Source: UBA8296 sp031581145 (GTDB taxonomy: Bacteria; Bacteroidota; Rhodothermia; Balneolales; Balneolaceae). From it: 64,000 nt of DNA. The stretch covers positions 62,001 to 126,000 of the forward strand of contig JAVLBP010000001.1 in the NCBI GenBank assembly GCA_031581145.1, in the 5' to 3' direction. A program made the translations under genes and the position numbers. The notes under the pieces were generated by a model. It was not told where the DNA came from and did no database searches. It saw only the letters and a list, made by a program, of their open reading frames with translations. Position 1 is the first letter of the stretch, and each line of letters begins with the position of its first letter. Positions 25,958 to 34,939 of this stretch are shown here, one piece after another.

Positions 25958-26932
25958 ATGAATCAGCCTAGACACTACATCTACGACGAAGACGCTTGTC
26001 GCTTTGTCCCTGTAGAGAGCAATAAGAGAGAGCTTTTCCTTCTATCGATGTCCTTGTGGATACTCAATGGGATGGTATTTGGTGCTATCTTTCTTTCTTT
26101 GATTTCTACGTTCTATGCAACGCCTGCGGAACTGGCACTAAAAGCTGAAAATGAATTTCTCATTGAGGAGGTAGAAGAGTCCCAGCGCACCATGAATCAA
26201 CTCATGGGGCAATTAGACGAGCTAGCTGCTCAGGATAACGAGATGTATCGCTCCATTTTGGGTTTAAATGACATCCCAATGGCGGAGCGCAACGCTTCCA
26301 TGGGGGGTGCTCGACCTCAGGAATTGGATCTATCGGTATCGCCTTCGACAGCTCAATTACTTGCTGAGGCTAGACAATCTGTTCGTCAAATCGAGCAGCG
26401 AATACGCATTCAAAATGACTCTTACGAAGAAATAAAACGTTATTTCAACACCAATTCTGACAAGCTTAAACACATCCCTGCCATAAAACCCGTGGATAAT
26501 GTCCTAACCAGTGCATATGGCATGCGAACTCACCCTGTGATGGGGTATAAAACCATGCACGCTGGGATTGATTTCCGATCCGATATTGGGTCTCCTGTTT
26601 ATGCAACTGGCAATGGGACGATCTCTTCAAGACGGTATGCGGGAACCTTTGGTCGATTGATTGTGATCGATCATAGCTACGGATTTGAGACCCGGTATGC
26701 CCATTTATCAAGTTATGCAGATGGAATCCAGGAAGGGCAACGAGTAGAGCGTGGAGAGTTGATTGGATACACAGGAAATTCTGGAATGGTTAGCGGCCCT
26801 CACCTCCATTATGAAGTACTCCGTAATGGCAAGCATGTCGATCCACTTATGTATCTGTTTGCCAATACCACGCCTGAGGAATTCAAGCTTTACCAAGAGC
26901 TAGCTGCGACAGATCACGCCTCAATGGATTAA
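25958..26932 (+). CDS. Membrane-anchored M23 (LytM-type) peptidase
   Basis: Cell-wall endopeptidase or amidase activator with one N-terminal transmembrane segment (about residues 28-50). A coiled-coil stalk follows (about 60-110 and 128-160), then a C-terminal Gly-Gly endopeptidase domain (about 185-300). Zinc ligands are visible in MHAGIDFRSDIG (His and Asp) and HLHYEV, so the site is intact and catalysis is expected. The chosen start is ATG at 25958; GTG at 25952 is equally in frame. The stop codon lies inside the first unit of a 15-bp tandem repeat. It follows hprK after 39 bp. Confidence 0.9.
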   Translation: MNQPRHYIYDEDACRFVPVESNKRELFLLSMSLWILNGMVFGAIFLSLISTFYATPAELALKAENEFLIEEVEESQRTMNQLMGQLDELAAQDNEMYRSILGLNDIPMAERNASMGGARPQELDLSVSPSTAQLLAEARQSVRQIEQRIRIQNDSYEEIKRYFNTNSDKLKHIPAIKPVDNVLTSAYGMRTHPVMGYKTMHAGIDFRSDIGSPVYATGNGTISSRRYAGTFGRLIVIDHSYGFETRYAHLSSYADGIQEGQRVERGELIGYTGNSGMVSGPHLHYEVLRNGKHVDPLMYLFANTTPEEFKLYQELAATDHASMD

Positions 26933-26968
26933 GTCTTTGTGGATTAAGTCTTTGTGGATTAAGTCTTG
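26925..26968. repeat. Three 15-bp tandem repeats across the M23 peptidase stop codon
   Basis: TGGATTAAGTCTTTG occupies 26925-26939 and 26940-26954 exactly. A third copy at 26955-26968 is one T shorter. The TAA stop (26930-26932) is in the first unit and recurs in each copy. The repeat ends 5 bp before the convergent response-regulator stop. Confidence 0.9.
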
Positions 26969-26973
26969 ATGTG

Positions 26974-27684
26974 TCAAGGGTCAACATCAAGCTTGTACCC
27001 TTTGCCCCGCACGGTATGGATGTAAGGTTTGGAAGAAATCTTGCGAATTTTTTTTCGGAGGCCACTAATGGATACACTGAGGAAATTCGTTTTGGTGTCA
27101 AAATGGATTTTCCATACTTCAGCGGTTATCCACTCCTTTGAGCACAGCTTCTGACTTTGTTTTAAGAAGGTCTTCATAAGCTTGTTCTCAATCTGGGTTA
27201 ATTTTACATGTTTTCCCCCTTTGCCATGTAAAACCCCTTCTTTCGTGTCGAGCATAAGGTCGTCAAAGGAATATTTTTTAGCCGATTGATTCTGCTTCTC
27301 AAGCTCCATGTACTCCAAGAATTTTTCCCGAATGGACTGACTCGAGTAGGGCTTCGTGCACAAGTCGTCTGCTCCTGCTTTTAAAGCCTTGACCCTCCCT
27401 TGGGTTGTTGAGTCTTGTGAAGCGAGTAATAAAAACCCCTTGTAGCCATTGTCGCGAAGATGTCGACACATTCGTCTTGAATGTGATACCTCCCCCCCAC
27501 CATCGATAAAGATAATGTCAGGGCATTCATTTGGAGAGAGCGTCGTGAAGTTGATGTCCTCGAGTTCAAAAGGTGAGTGTGTAGAAATCTTGCACTCTTT
27601 GTGTTCGAGCGTTTTTGCCAACGAATCTAGAGAAACCGTCGGATATGGGATAAGCCAACATTGGATCATGCTTGGAGGCGTCAT
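26974..27684 (-). CDS. Orphan OmpR-type response regulator with degenerate receiver domain
   Basis: A 236-aa protein with a receiver-like domain (about 1-125) and a winged-helix DNA-binding domain (about 140-234: LTQIENKLMKTFLKQ, VSISGLRKKIRK, IHTVRGKGYKL). Receiver landmarks partly survive: a phosphoacceptor candidate Asp61 (IIFIDGGG), a Ser at LLLAS and Lys111 (CTKPY). The N-terminal acidic pair that binds Mg2+ is missing, because the first strand reads IQCWLIPYPTV. Canonical phosphorylation is therefore doubtful. No histidine kinase gene is adjacent. Targets are unknown. Confidence 0.85.
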   Translation of the reverse strand: MTPPSMIQCWLIPYPTVSLDSLAKTLEHKECKISTHSPFELEDINFTTLSPNECPDIIFIDGGGEVSHSRRMCRHLRDNGYKGFLLLASQDSTTQGRVKALKAGADDLCTKPYSSQSIREKFLEYMELEKQNQSAKKYSFDDLMLDTKEGVLHGKGGKHVKLTQIENKLMKTFLKQSQKLCSKEWITAEVWKIHFDTKTNFLSVSISGLRKKIRKISSKPYIHTVRGKGYKLDVDP

Positions 27685-27778
27685 TCAGTAACGTACAGAT
27701 TCACAAAATTATGTCGATGGTCATTTTATAGAATGTGACTTATAGTAGATGACAATCTTCTAAACACATCAACATACA

Positions 27779-28867
27779 TTATTTCGACGAATCTGTTATT
27801 AAGGTAGTATCAACTTTAAACGTGCGTCCCATCGCGCGAAACTGGCGAACAAATCGGCGTTTGCCAACCTTTGGAGCGAATTGTCCATATTCAACAAAGA
27901 CCACTCGTTCTAGTTCAGGGATGTAATACGTGAAGTTGACAAAAGGTCCACCCATAAAGTCATTGACCATCGTCCATGTGCCCAAGGTTTCGAAGGCCAA
28001 ATTCTCTGCCTCATCGATTAATGACGTTGATACAGGACGTCTAGTTTCTGTGGTAATGTATGACTCGGGTCGGCTCCCTTTGAGGTACGCGGCCATGATG
28101 GAATCTCGCTTTGCTTGAATCCATTCTGGTGTAATCACTCCAGGGTCTTGCAACTCTTCCCATGCACCCCATAACCAACGATCATTATCGACTAACGGAC
28201 GCCTAAACTGGACAAAGCGTGTGGTATCAAACGTCCATACATAATCGTGTTGCATACGTACGGACCAACCAGCATGGGACATTAAGGAGTCAGCCAGCTC
28301 AACCTGTTCCCCTTTTTCATAAATATCACGAGTCCATCGTTCTAACTCGTATGTTTGGAGTGGCTCAAAAAGTCGACGATCTGCCTCCAAAATATTTTGC
28401 TTCATGTCGGCTGTATCCCGTCCTGTCAGCACCAGAACCCATTGTTCTTGTGCCCAGACGTCCTTGGCAGGAAAGGCAAACGAGGTTCCCTCTCGTACGT
28501 TTTGCTCAAACGATTCGTTGAGCATTGAACGAACTAACGAACCCGTGGGCGTCTGCTCATCTAATGGGGCAGCAATCACAACATTCGAACGGTTTTCGAT
28601 GACAGATAAATCGGATTCACGCTCAAACGATGCAATTTGAACCTTGTATTGTGGTTCGTATCCAGGTACATGAGGAATGGCCTGCTCAAAAACCTCCCGA
28701 ATGGCAGGTACCAGGGATCCATTATGCTTTGTGGTATCTACGACGAGTAAAATAGAATCCAAAGATCCTTTTGCCTTTGGCTTGTATTCCATATTGCAGC
28801 CTGCAGCCACGATGAGTGTCACTACGAAGCCAAGCAAAAGCGTTAAGGCGGAGTCTGAGCGATTCAT
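27779..28867 (-). CDS. DUF4837-family lipoprotein
   Basis: A predicted lipoprotein of about 362 aa with lipobox VAAGC near residue 24 (hydrophobic TLLLGFVVTLIVAAGC). The mature part (SLDSILLVVDTTKHNGSL, then NVVIAAPLDE, WVLVLTGRD, MGGPFVNFTYYI) matches my recollection of DUF4837, a Bacteroidota lipoprotein family of unknown function. I place the start at ATG 28867 because the upstream TTG at 28873 adds only two residues. It lies 11 bp downstream of trpA and would be the last gene transcribed with the trp operon. Whether it is regulated by tryptophan is not known. Confidence 0.75.
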   Translation of the reverse strand: MNRSDSALTLLLGFVVTLIVAAGCNMEYKPKAKGSLDSILLVVDTTKHNGSLVPAIREVFEQAIPHVPGYEPQYKVQIASFERESDLSVIENRSNVVIAAPLDEQTPTGSLVRSMLNESFEQNVREGTSFAFPAKDVWAQEQWVLVLTGRDTADMKQNILEADRRLFEPLQTYELERWTRDIYEKGEQVELADSLMSHAGWSVRMQHDYVWTFDTTRFVQFRRPLVDNDRWLWGAWEELQDPGVITPEWIQAKRDSIMAAYLKGSRPESYITTETRRPVSTSLIDEAENLAFETLGTWTMVNDFMGGPFVNFTYYIPELERVVFVEYGQFAPKVGKRRFVRQFRAMGRTFKVDTTLITDSSK

Positions 28868-28878
28868 GCGCAAGGCGT

Positions 28879-29670
28879 TTACGTTAATGGCTGTAAATGG
28901 GAAAGAAACGCATCGAGTGCGTCGTCTACATCCTGTTCCTTTGATTCAAGTAGTACACGCAACAGCGCACTACCCACAATAAATCCATCCAATAGATCTT
29001 GGTAGGGTTCAATATCGGAATGTTGCTGGATGCCAAAACCTGCCATGACCGGATTGTGTTTTACAAGCCCTCGAACCCTTTCTAGAAATTCACGTGTTTT
29101 GGACGTGTATTGTGATGCACTTCCACCCGTTACACCCGTGACCATGACGATGTAGAGAAATCCTCGGCACAATGTATCTAGCTGCTGGATACGTTGATCT
29201 GTAGATGTGGGAGTGAGTAGACCAATGAGGGCGATATCGTGTTTGTGAAAGATATCTCTGACCCTGCCCATTTCCTCAAGGGGGACATCTGGCAGGATAA
29301 CCCCATCAACTCCGGCCCTTGCGCAATCCTTGGCAAAGGTCTCTATGCCATAGTGAATCACCGGATTGATATACCCCATTAAAACAACAGGTGTTTCGTG
29401 GCGTTGCCGAAAGGTTTGAACAGCTTCAAGTATCCATGAAATATTCACCCCTTGCTTCAGGGCGAGTTCATTAGCCTTTTGTATGGTGGGGCCGTCGGCT
29501 AATGGATCGCTAAACGGCATACCAATTTCAAGAATCGATGCCCCCGAGCCCACCAAGGTATCTAATGTGGTTTGAAACCGGTCCACTGTGGGTAAGCCAG
29601 CGGTAATGTAGAGCGTCCTGGCGAGATCGTCTGATGTTTTTTGTTGAAAGAACTCCGTAAGGCGATTCAT
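28879..29670 (-). CDS. trpA: Tryptophan synthase alpha subunit
   Basis: Cleaves indole-3-glycerol phosphate to indole and glyceraldehyde 3-phosphate in the alpha2beta2 complex. The TIM barrel has the catalytic Glu in ILEIGMPFSDPLADGP (followed by Asp in VDGVILPDVPLEE) and the phosphate-binding VTGVTGG and GFGIQQ segments. The 263-aa length is normal. Its start overlaps the trpB stop by 4 bp (ATGA). It is the last biosynthetic gene of the trp operon. Confidence 0.98.
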   Translation of the reverse strand: MNRLTEFFQQKTSDDLARTLYITAGLPTVDRFQTTLDTLVGSGASILEIGMPFSDPLADGPTIQKANELALKQGVNISWILEAVQTFRQRHETPVVLMGYINPVIHYGIETFAKDCARAGVDGVILPDVPLEEMGRVRDIFHKHDIALIGLLTPTSTDQRIQQLDTLCRGFLYIVMVTGVTGGSASQYTSKTREFLERVRGLVKHNPVMAGFGIQQHSDIEPYQDLLDGFIVGSALLRVLLESKEQDVDDALDAFLSHLQPLT

Positions 29671-30869
29671 GACATTCCTCTCGAAGTTGCACGATACTCG
29701 GTGATCATCTCCATGTCTTTATCGCCTCGACCAGAGCAGTTAATCACGACGAGGCTCCCATCTTTGACAGTTTGTTGCTTATCTAGCCATGCAAAAGCAT
29801 GTGCTGTTTCTAATGCCGGAATAATCCCTTCAAGAGCTGCGCACGTTTCAAGGGCTCTCATCGCTTCTTGGTCCGTAGCCGCGCTGTAGTGCACTCGCCC
29901 TTCGTCTTTCCAATGGGAGTGCTCAGGCCCCACTCCAGGATAGTCGAGGCCAGCGCTAATACTATGAGCTAAATCGACCTGACCATGTTGATCTTGCAAG
30001 AGGTAACTTAAGGAGCCATGTAGCACTCCTGGTTTGCCTTTGGATAATGTCGCAGCGGTTTTTTGACTCTCCACACCAAAGCCAGCAGCCTCCACACCAA
30101 ACATGGCGACGTCTTTGTCGTCAACAAATGGATGGAAAAAGCCTGCGGCATTGCTCCCTCCACCAACACACGCCACAAGAGCGTCAGGTAGTTGCCCTTC
30201 CATCTCAAGAACTTGCTCACGTGTTTCTTTGCCTATGACACGATGAAAATTTCGGGTCATTAATGGATAAGGGTGGGGGCCAACGACGGAGCCGATGATG
30301 TAGAAACAATCTTCCACGTGAGTGACCCAATGCCGAATGGCATCACTGGTGGCGTCCTTGAGCGTGCGAGTACCCGATGTTACAGGTCGAACTTCAGCGC
30401 CCATGAGCTGCATGCGCTCTACATTGAGCCTTTGACGTTTGACATCCTCTTCACCCATGTAGACAATACACTCCAGTCCATATTTAGCGCATGCGGTGGC
30501 CGTGGCAACCCCATGTTGACCAGCGCCTGTTTCTGCGATAATCTTCGACTTACCCATTTTTTTGGCTAACAACGCTTGACCGATGGCGTTGTTGATTTTA
30601 TGCGCTCCGGTATGACATAAATCTTCCCTTTTCAGATAAATTTTGAGCCCGTAGTGGTCGGACAACCTGGGAGCATAACTAAGCGGTGTGGCGCGTCCAA
30701 CGAAATGGTGCAGCGCTTCGTCTAATTGGTGGTGAAACTCAGCATCCTTCTCCAAGGCTTCATAGGCATCGCAAAGTGCCTCTAGTGCTGGAATTAACGT
30801 TTCGGGGACAAATTGTCCACCAAATTCGCCAAAATACCCTTTTGATTGTGCTTTTGTGACCTGTGGCAT
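29667..30869 (-). CDS. trpB: Tryptophan synthase beta subunit
   Basis: PLP enzyme condensing indole, channelled from TrpA, with serine to give tryptophan. The N-terminus KGYFGEFGGQFVPETL is diagnostic. The PLP Lys lies in HTGAHKINNA, and the phosphate-binding loop is ACVGGGSNAAG. The LKREDLCHTGAHK block is complete. At 400 aa this is a TrpB1-type enzyme. It overlaps trpA (ATGA) and is separated from trpF by 3 bp. Confidence 0.98.
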   Translation of the reverse strand: MPQVTKAQSKGYFGEFGGQFVPETLIPALEALCDAYEALEKDAEFHHQLDEALHHFVGRATPLSYAPRLSDHYGLKIYLKREDLCHTGAHKINNAIGQALLAKKMGKSKIIAETGAGQHGVATATACAKYGLECIVYMGEEDVKRQRLNVERMQLMGAEVRPVTSGTRTLKDATSDAIRHWVTHVEDCFYIIGSVVGPHPYPLMTRNFHRVIGKETREQVLEMEGQLPDALVACVGGGSNAAGFFHPFVDDKDVAMFGVEAAGFGVESQKTAATLSKGKPGVLHGSLSYLLQDQHGQVDLAHSISAGLDYPGVGPEHSHWKDEGRVHYSAATDQEAMRALETCAALEGIIPALETAHAFAWLDKQQTVKDGSLVVINCSGRGDKDMEMITEYRATSRGMS

Positions 30870-30872
30870 GTC

Positions 30873-31520
30873 TTAAGATGTTGTTTTTAAAGAAGAAGTC
30901 AAATGACTGATTTTGTCATAATCTTTGATGCCTGGTGCCTCTTCAACGCCCGAATTGACATCAAATCCGTAAGGAGTGTATAGTTCTAATGCCTCTTGGA
31001 TACGTGTTGCGTCCAATCCCCCACCAATCCAATACGGTTTATCAATGGAACACGAGTGCAAGATGGACCAATCAAATGGTTGTCCTGTCCCTCCCCGTTG
31101 CGTCTGGCCACCTTGCTCAAGACGAGAATCGAACAAAAATTCATCCACCACATCGTTGTATCGATTAAGCTGCGACTGAACCTCCTGAGCGGTATCTTCA
31201 GGACCAACGCTAATGGTTTTGATGATAGGTACGTCCAACGCCTCACAATAATGGGGTGGCTCATCACCATGAAGTTGAATATGTGAACAACCTGAGCGTT
31301 TCAGGATCGCTTTTACGTCGTCTAGTGGCTGGTCCATGGTCACGGCAACCATGCCCATCCCCTCTATCCACTGGGTGATGGCTCCAACAAGATTCACATC
31401 CACCGTTCGTTGACTTTGCTCGGTAAAAATAAACCCAAGGCGATCAACAAACGCGCCTGCGCAGAAGCGTGCGTCCTCCAGCCGTGTGATACCACAAATT
31501 TTGAGTGCAGGTGATGTCAT
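30873..31520 (-). CDS. trpF: Phosphoribosylanthranilate isomerase
   Basis: Amadori isomerase converting PRA to CdRP. The barrel opens LKICGITRLEDARFC with the general-base Cys in the first strand motif KICG. The second-strand phosphate and substrate segments (RLGFIFTEQSQRTV) follow, and the barrel ends with the general-acid region FLFDSR and GGLDATRI. The 215-aa single-domain form is not fused to TrpC. It is separated from trpC and trpB by 3 bp each. Confidence 0.96.
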   Translation of the reverse strand: MTSPALKICGITRLEDARFCAGAFVDRLGFIFTEQSQRTVDVNLVGAITQWIEGMGMVAVTMDQPLDDVKAILKRSGCSHIQLHGDEPPHYCEALDVPIIKTISVGPEDTAQEVQSQLNRYNDVVDEFLFDSRLEQGGQTQRGGTGQPFDWSILHSCSIDKPYWIGGGLDATRIQEALELYTPYGFDVNSGVEEAPGIKDYDKISHLTSSLKTTS

Positions 31521-31523
31521 CGG

Positions 31524-32342
31524 TTAGGCAAGTTGGCTTTTGACTTCATGTTGCCATTGTTGAAGCAAAGACGCTGGATCAGACGAGCGCATCAAGGCCT
31601 CTCCAATGAGGGCTGCATCAATATGATGCGTCGCACATGCCACAAGAGGCTCAGGTCCTTGGATTCCACTTTCCATCACACGAATGACGCTGGATGGAAT
31701 CCCTTGCAATTCCGAGAGCCCATGGTCTGCGTCTGTATCAAAGGTCGCAAGATTCCGACTATTCATGCCCACGGCAGCAACGGACTCCTGGTATCCTTCT
31801 ACCGTTGACCAAACCTCTGCTGCATCGATTTCTAAGAGCACATCTAGGTCACATTCAGCTGCTGCATCTACAAGCTCTTGAGTTTGAGCTGGGCTTAATA
31901 TCCGCTCAATTAAAAGTATCGCATCTGCTCCATATGCTTTGGCTTCAAACACTTGATAGGGATCGAGGATAAAATCCTTGCGAAGTAGAGGCAACTCTAC
32001 CTCCCGTCGTACCGTTTGAAGATCAGTTAGAGACCCCTTGAAAAACGGCGTATCTGTCAAAATTGAGCATGCCGCAGCACCCCCCTTTGCATAGGCTTTG
32101 GCTTGAGAGATAGGCTCAGCTTCAGGTGCAAACACCCCTTTGGAGGGGGAACCTCGCTTAAATTCAGCAATAATGGCGGGCATTGTTGCTTGCTCCTCCC
32201 CTTCGCGTTGGAGGGCCTCCTTCAATGAATGGGTGGGTTGATGGAAATAGTCAAATCCATCAAAATCTTGCATAGTGGCATGAGATTGATGTTTACGGAT
32301 CTCTAGACGTTTGCTCTCTACAATTTGATCAAGAATCGACAT
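31524..32342 (-). CDS. trpC: Indole-3-glycerol phosphate synthase
   Basis: Converts CdRP to indole-3-glycerol phosphate. Typical blocks are the N-terminal helix ILDQIVESKRLEI, the first-strand IIAEFKRGSPSKG with the catalytic Lys, LLRKDFILDPYQV, and the phosphate site near MESGIQGPE. The ATG at 32342 gives about 272 aa and overlaps the trpD 3' end by 14 bp. A TTG four codons upstream is a weaker alternative. It is a monofunctional enzyme, with TrpF encoded separately. Confidence 0.96.
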   Translation of the reverse strand: MSILDQIVESKRLEIRKHQSHATMQDFDGFDYFHQPTHSLKEALQREGEEQATMPAIIAEFKRGSPSKGVFAPEAEPISQAKAYAKGGAAACSILTDTPFFKGSLTDLQTVRREVELPLLRKDFILDPYQVFEAKAYGADAILLIERILSPAQTQELVDAAAECDLDVLLEIDAAEVWSTVEGYQESVAAVGMNSRNLATFDTDADHGLSELQGIPSSVIRVMESGIQGPEPLVACATHHIDAALIGEALMRSSDPASLLQQWQHEVKSQLA

Positions 32343-33375
32343 GGGACACCTCAATCATAGATTCTAAAACATTCAGTGCGGCTCCAGAAGCGATCGAATC
32401 CCTTGCTTGCTCCATGGCTTCACGCAGAGGCCTTTCTGGACTGATGGTGTGTATAGCCATGGCGGCATTCATGCAAACGGTATCTATTTTGGGGGCATCG
32501 GCCTCGTTTTGGAGGATTTGACGCAAAATTTGAGCATTCTCTTGGATGGATCCCCCGCGCACATCATCCTGTGACGCTTGGTGCACGTGAAAGTCGTGAT
32601 ACGATCGTTGAGATGTAATGACGTGATCTTGCATAGGTGCTGTTCGGTAAGATACACCTTGGCCAAAGGGGACCCATTCATCATACCCCTCCAAATGATG
32701 AAACACCGTGGCTTCTACCCCCCGTTGATGCAATGATTCTGCCATGGTCTGCGCCACTTGCACGCCATAAGCCCCCACTAGTTGATGGGTTGGATTCGCA
32801 GGATTCAATAGTGGGCCCATCACATTAAAGATTGTGCGAATACCCAGAGATGCCCGAATAGGTGCAACATGCTTCAGTACTGGATGAAACGAAGGGGCAA
32901 ATAGAAAGACACTTCCAATTTCCTCGAATATCGTATGCAAGGTGTTCACTGAGGCAACTACCGGTATTCCTAGCTCCTGAAGAACGTCAGAGGAGCCGCT
33001 CGACGAGGTTACCCCCCTATTTCCATGTTTCACAACATGGTAACCCGCTCCAGCAAGGACAAAAAAAGTTGTTGTAGAGATGTTGAAGGTGTTTTGGCCA
33101 TCCCCGCCTGTCCCACAGACATCCACTGTGGTCAAAGACTCATCTACCTGAAATGGAACCATATGACCACGAACGACATCTACAGCCATCGATAAGATAG
33201 CCTCATTAAGAGGGAAGCTTGCTAGTGTGCGCAAATAATCCTCAGCTACATCCTTTGCTAGGCTTCCTCGGATTAACTGTGCAAAACATTCTCGGTGCCC
33301 ATCAAGTTCGTGATCACGTAACTCTTTGGACGCAACAAACTCTGCTACCCACCGCTCGATTGATGAATGACTCAT
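32329..33375 (-). CDS. trpD: Anthranilate phosphoribosyltransferase
   Basis: Transfers phosphoribose from PRPP to anthranilate. The 348-aa sequence has the signature DVCGTGGDGQNTFNIST for PRPP pyrophosphate binding, VVKHGNRGVTSSSGSSDVLQELG for the Mg2+ and anthranilate site, and NVMGPLLNPANP. It overlaps trpG at its start (ATGA) and trpC at its end. It is the stand-alone form, not fused to the TrpG amidotransferase. Confidence 0.97.
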   Translation of the reverse strand: MSHSSIERWVAEFVASKELRDHELDGHRECFAQLIRGSLAKDVAEDYLRTLASFPLNEAILSMAVDVVRGHMVPFQVDESLTTVDVCGTGGDGQNTFNISTTTFFVLAGAGYHVVKHGNRGVTSSSGSSDVLQELGIPVVASVNTLHTIFEEIGSVFLFAPSFHPVLKHVAPIRASLGIRTIFNVMGPLLNPANPTHQLVGAYGVQVAQTMAESLHQRGVEATVFHHLEGYDEWVPFGQGVSYRTAPMQDHVITSQRSYHDFHVHQASQDDVRGGSIQENAQILRQILQNEADAPKIDTVCMNAAMAIHTISPERPLREAMEQARDSIASGAALNVLESMIEVSHVDS

Positions 33376-33938
33376 AGAGACTCTATCCAGTTTTTGAGCA
33401 TGGTTTCCCCGTCTGGAGTTAGAATACTTTCTGGATGAAACTGAACACCTTGAAGGGGGTACTCGGCATGCCGCACCCCCATGATAACGCCCTCCTCTGT
33501 GCTACATGTTACTTGAAGTGATGATGGTAACGTGTTGGTGTCCAGTGCTAAAGAGTGATACCTGGTGGCTGTAAATGGATTAGGGACCTCAGTAAACAGA
33601 GGATCGCCTTCATGGCGTACCGTTGAGACTTTTCCGTGCATTAAACTTGGCGCGTGAATTACATCTCCGCCAAATACCTGCCCAATGGCTTGGTGGCCTA
33701 AGCATATGCCAATGATGGGACAAGACGGGCCAAATCGTCGAATCACCTCCTCAGAAATCCCAGCATCCTCGGGTCGTCCCGGGCCTGGTGAGAGAAGTAT
33801 CCCTTTTGGGGAGAGGGCATCTATCTGTTGAGTTGTTATCTCGTCGTTACGGACAGTTCGTACGTCCACGCCTTGGATAGCGACCAGATTCACCAAGTTA
33901 TAGGTGAAAGAATCATAGTTATCGATGACGAGTATCAT
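33372..33938 (-). CDS. trpG: Anthranilate synthase component II (glutamine amidotransferase)
   Basis: Supplies ammonia from glutamine to TrpE. The class I amidotransferase triad is visible: Cys in PIIGICLGHQAIGQ, and His/Glu in VQFHPESILT. The N-terminus MILVIDNYDSFTYNLV is diagnostic of TrpG/PabA, so it may also serve folate synthesis if no separate PabA exists. The 188-aa length is normal. It overlaps trpS upstream (ATGA) and trpD downstream. Confidence 0.97.
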   Translation of the reverse strand: MILVIDNYDSFTYNLVNLVAIQGVDVRTVRNDEITTQQIDALSPKGILLSPGPGRPEDAGISEEVIRRFGPSCPIIGICLGHQAIGQVFGGDVIHAPSLMHGKVSTVRHEGDPLFTEVPNPFTATRYHSLALDTNTLPSSLQVTCSTEEGVIMGVRHAEYPLQGVQFHPESILTPDGETMLKNWIESL

Positions 33939-34933
33939 AAGGACGTCGTTGACGTAATCTCAGAGGTTAACAAACCAAAATGGTCTCTGATGGAATCCAT
34001 GTAAGGCATTGCTTTTTGTCGAGCATTCCTGCCCCCCTCGCGAAGAATATCCATAACATCGTCTGGCCGCGCAGATAGGTCGTGTCTGCGCTGTCGAGCC
34101 TCACCAAAGTAGTCATCCATTAACCCTTGAAGTGCCTGTTTGGCATGACCATAGCCATAACCACCTTCTCTGTATGCTTCGGCGATTTCATCTGCTTTTT
34201 CGGGCGTTGCAAAAAGGTTGATGAGTTTGTAAACGGTGCAAGTCTCAGGGTCTTTGGGGTCATCCAAGTCTTTGGAATCGGTCACAATGGTACCAAGTGT
34301 CTTTTTTAGGGTTTTCCCTTCAGCAAAAATTGGGATGGTATTGTCAGAGCTTTTGCTCATTTTTTTTCCGTCTATCCCTGGCACATTGGCTCCCTTTTCC
34401 ACAAACCTTGGCTCAGGAATGGTGCAAAGTTCTTGTTGTGCGGCATGATTCACCTTTTGGGCAAGATCTCGAGCGATTTCGATGTTCTGTTTTTGATCTT
34501 CACCCACAGGCACAACATTCGCCTGCATGATTAAAATATCGGCGGCTTGAAGGATAGGATAGCTAAATAACCCAATATTTGGCGTTAAGCCTTGAGCGAT
34601 TTTGTCTTTGTAAGCCACCCCTTTTTCCATTAATGAAACCGGCGAAAATGTGCTCAAAATCCAAGCAAGCTCTATTGTTTCAGGCACATCTGACTGCAAA
34701 TAAAGCGTGCATTTCGTTGGATCAAGGCCTAAGGCAAGGTAATCGATGGCGACATCCAAAGAATACTGCGCCAAAGCGGCTCCATCATGAAGTGAGGTCA
34801 GGGAGTGATAATTGGCGATAAAGTAAAACGATTCCTCCGTCGACTGTTGCCTCTCGATATGTTGATGAATAGCACCAAAGTAATTACCCAAATGAAGTTG
34901 ACCCGAGGGTTGTATACCCGAAAGCGTAATCAT
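33935..34933 (-). CDS. trpS: Tryptophanyl-tRNA synthetase
   Basis: Class Ic synthetase charging tRNA-Trp. The HIGH-like motif is HLGNYFGA at about residues 15-22, and the KMSKS motif is intact (GKKMSKSSD, about 200). The 332-aa length is typical of bacterial TrpRS. It lies between trpE (6 bp away) and trpG (ATGA overlap), which is unusual because trpS is mostly outside the biosynthetic operon. Placed here it falls under the leader-peptide attenuator, so tRNA-Trp charging would feed back on expression of its own synthetase. Confidence 0.98.
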   Translation of the reverse strand: MITLSGIQPSGQLHLGNYFGAIHQHIERQQSTEESFYFIANYHSLTSLHDGAALAQYSLDVAIDYLALGLDPTKCTLYLQSDVPETIELAWILSTFSPVSLMEKGVAYKDKIAQGLTPNIGLFSYPILQAADILIMQANVVPVGEDQKQNIEIARDLAQKVNHAAQQELCTIPEPRFVEKGANVPGIDGKKMSKSSDNTIPIFAEGKTLKKTLGTIVTDSKDLDDPKDPETCTVYKLINLFATPEKADEIAEAYREGGYGYGHAKQALQGLMDDYFGEARQRRHDLSARPDDVMDILREGGRNARQKAMPYMDSIRDHFGLLTSEITSTTSL

Positions 34934-34939
34934 AATGCG

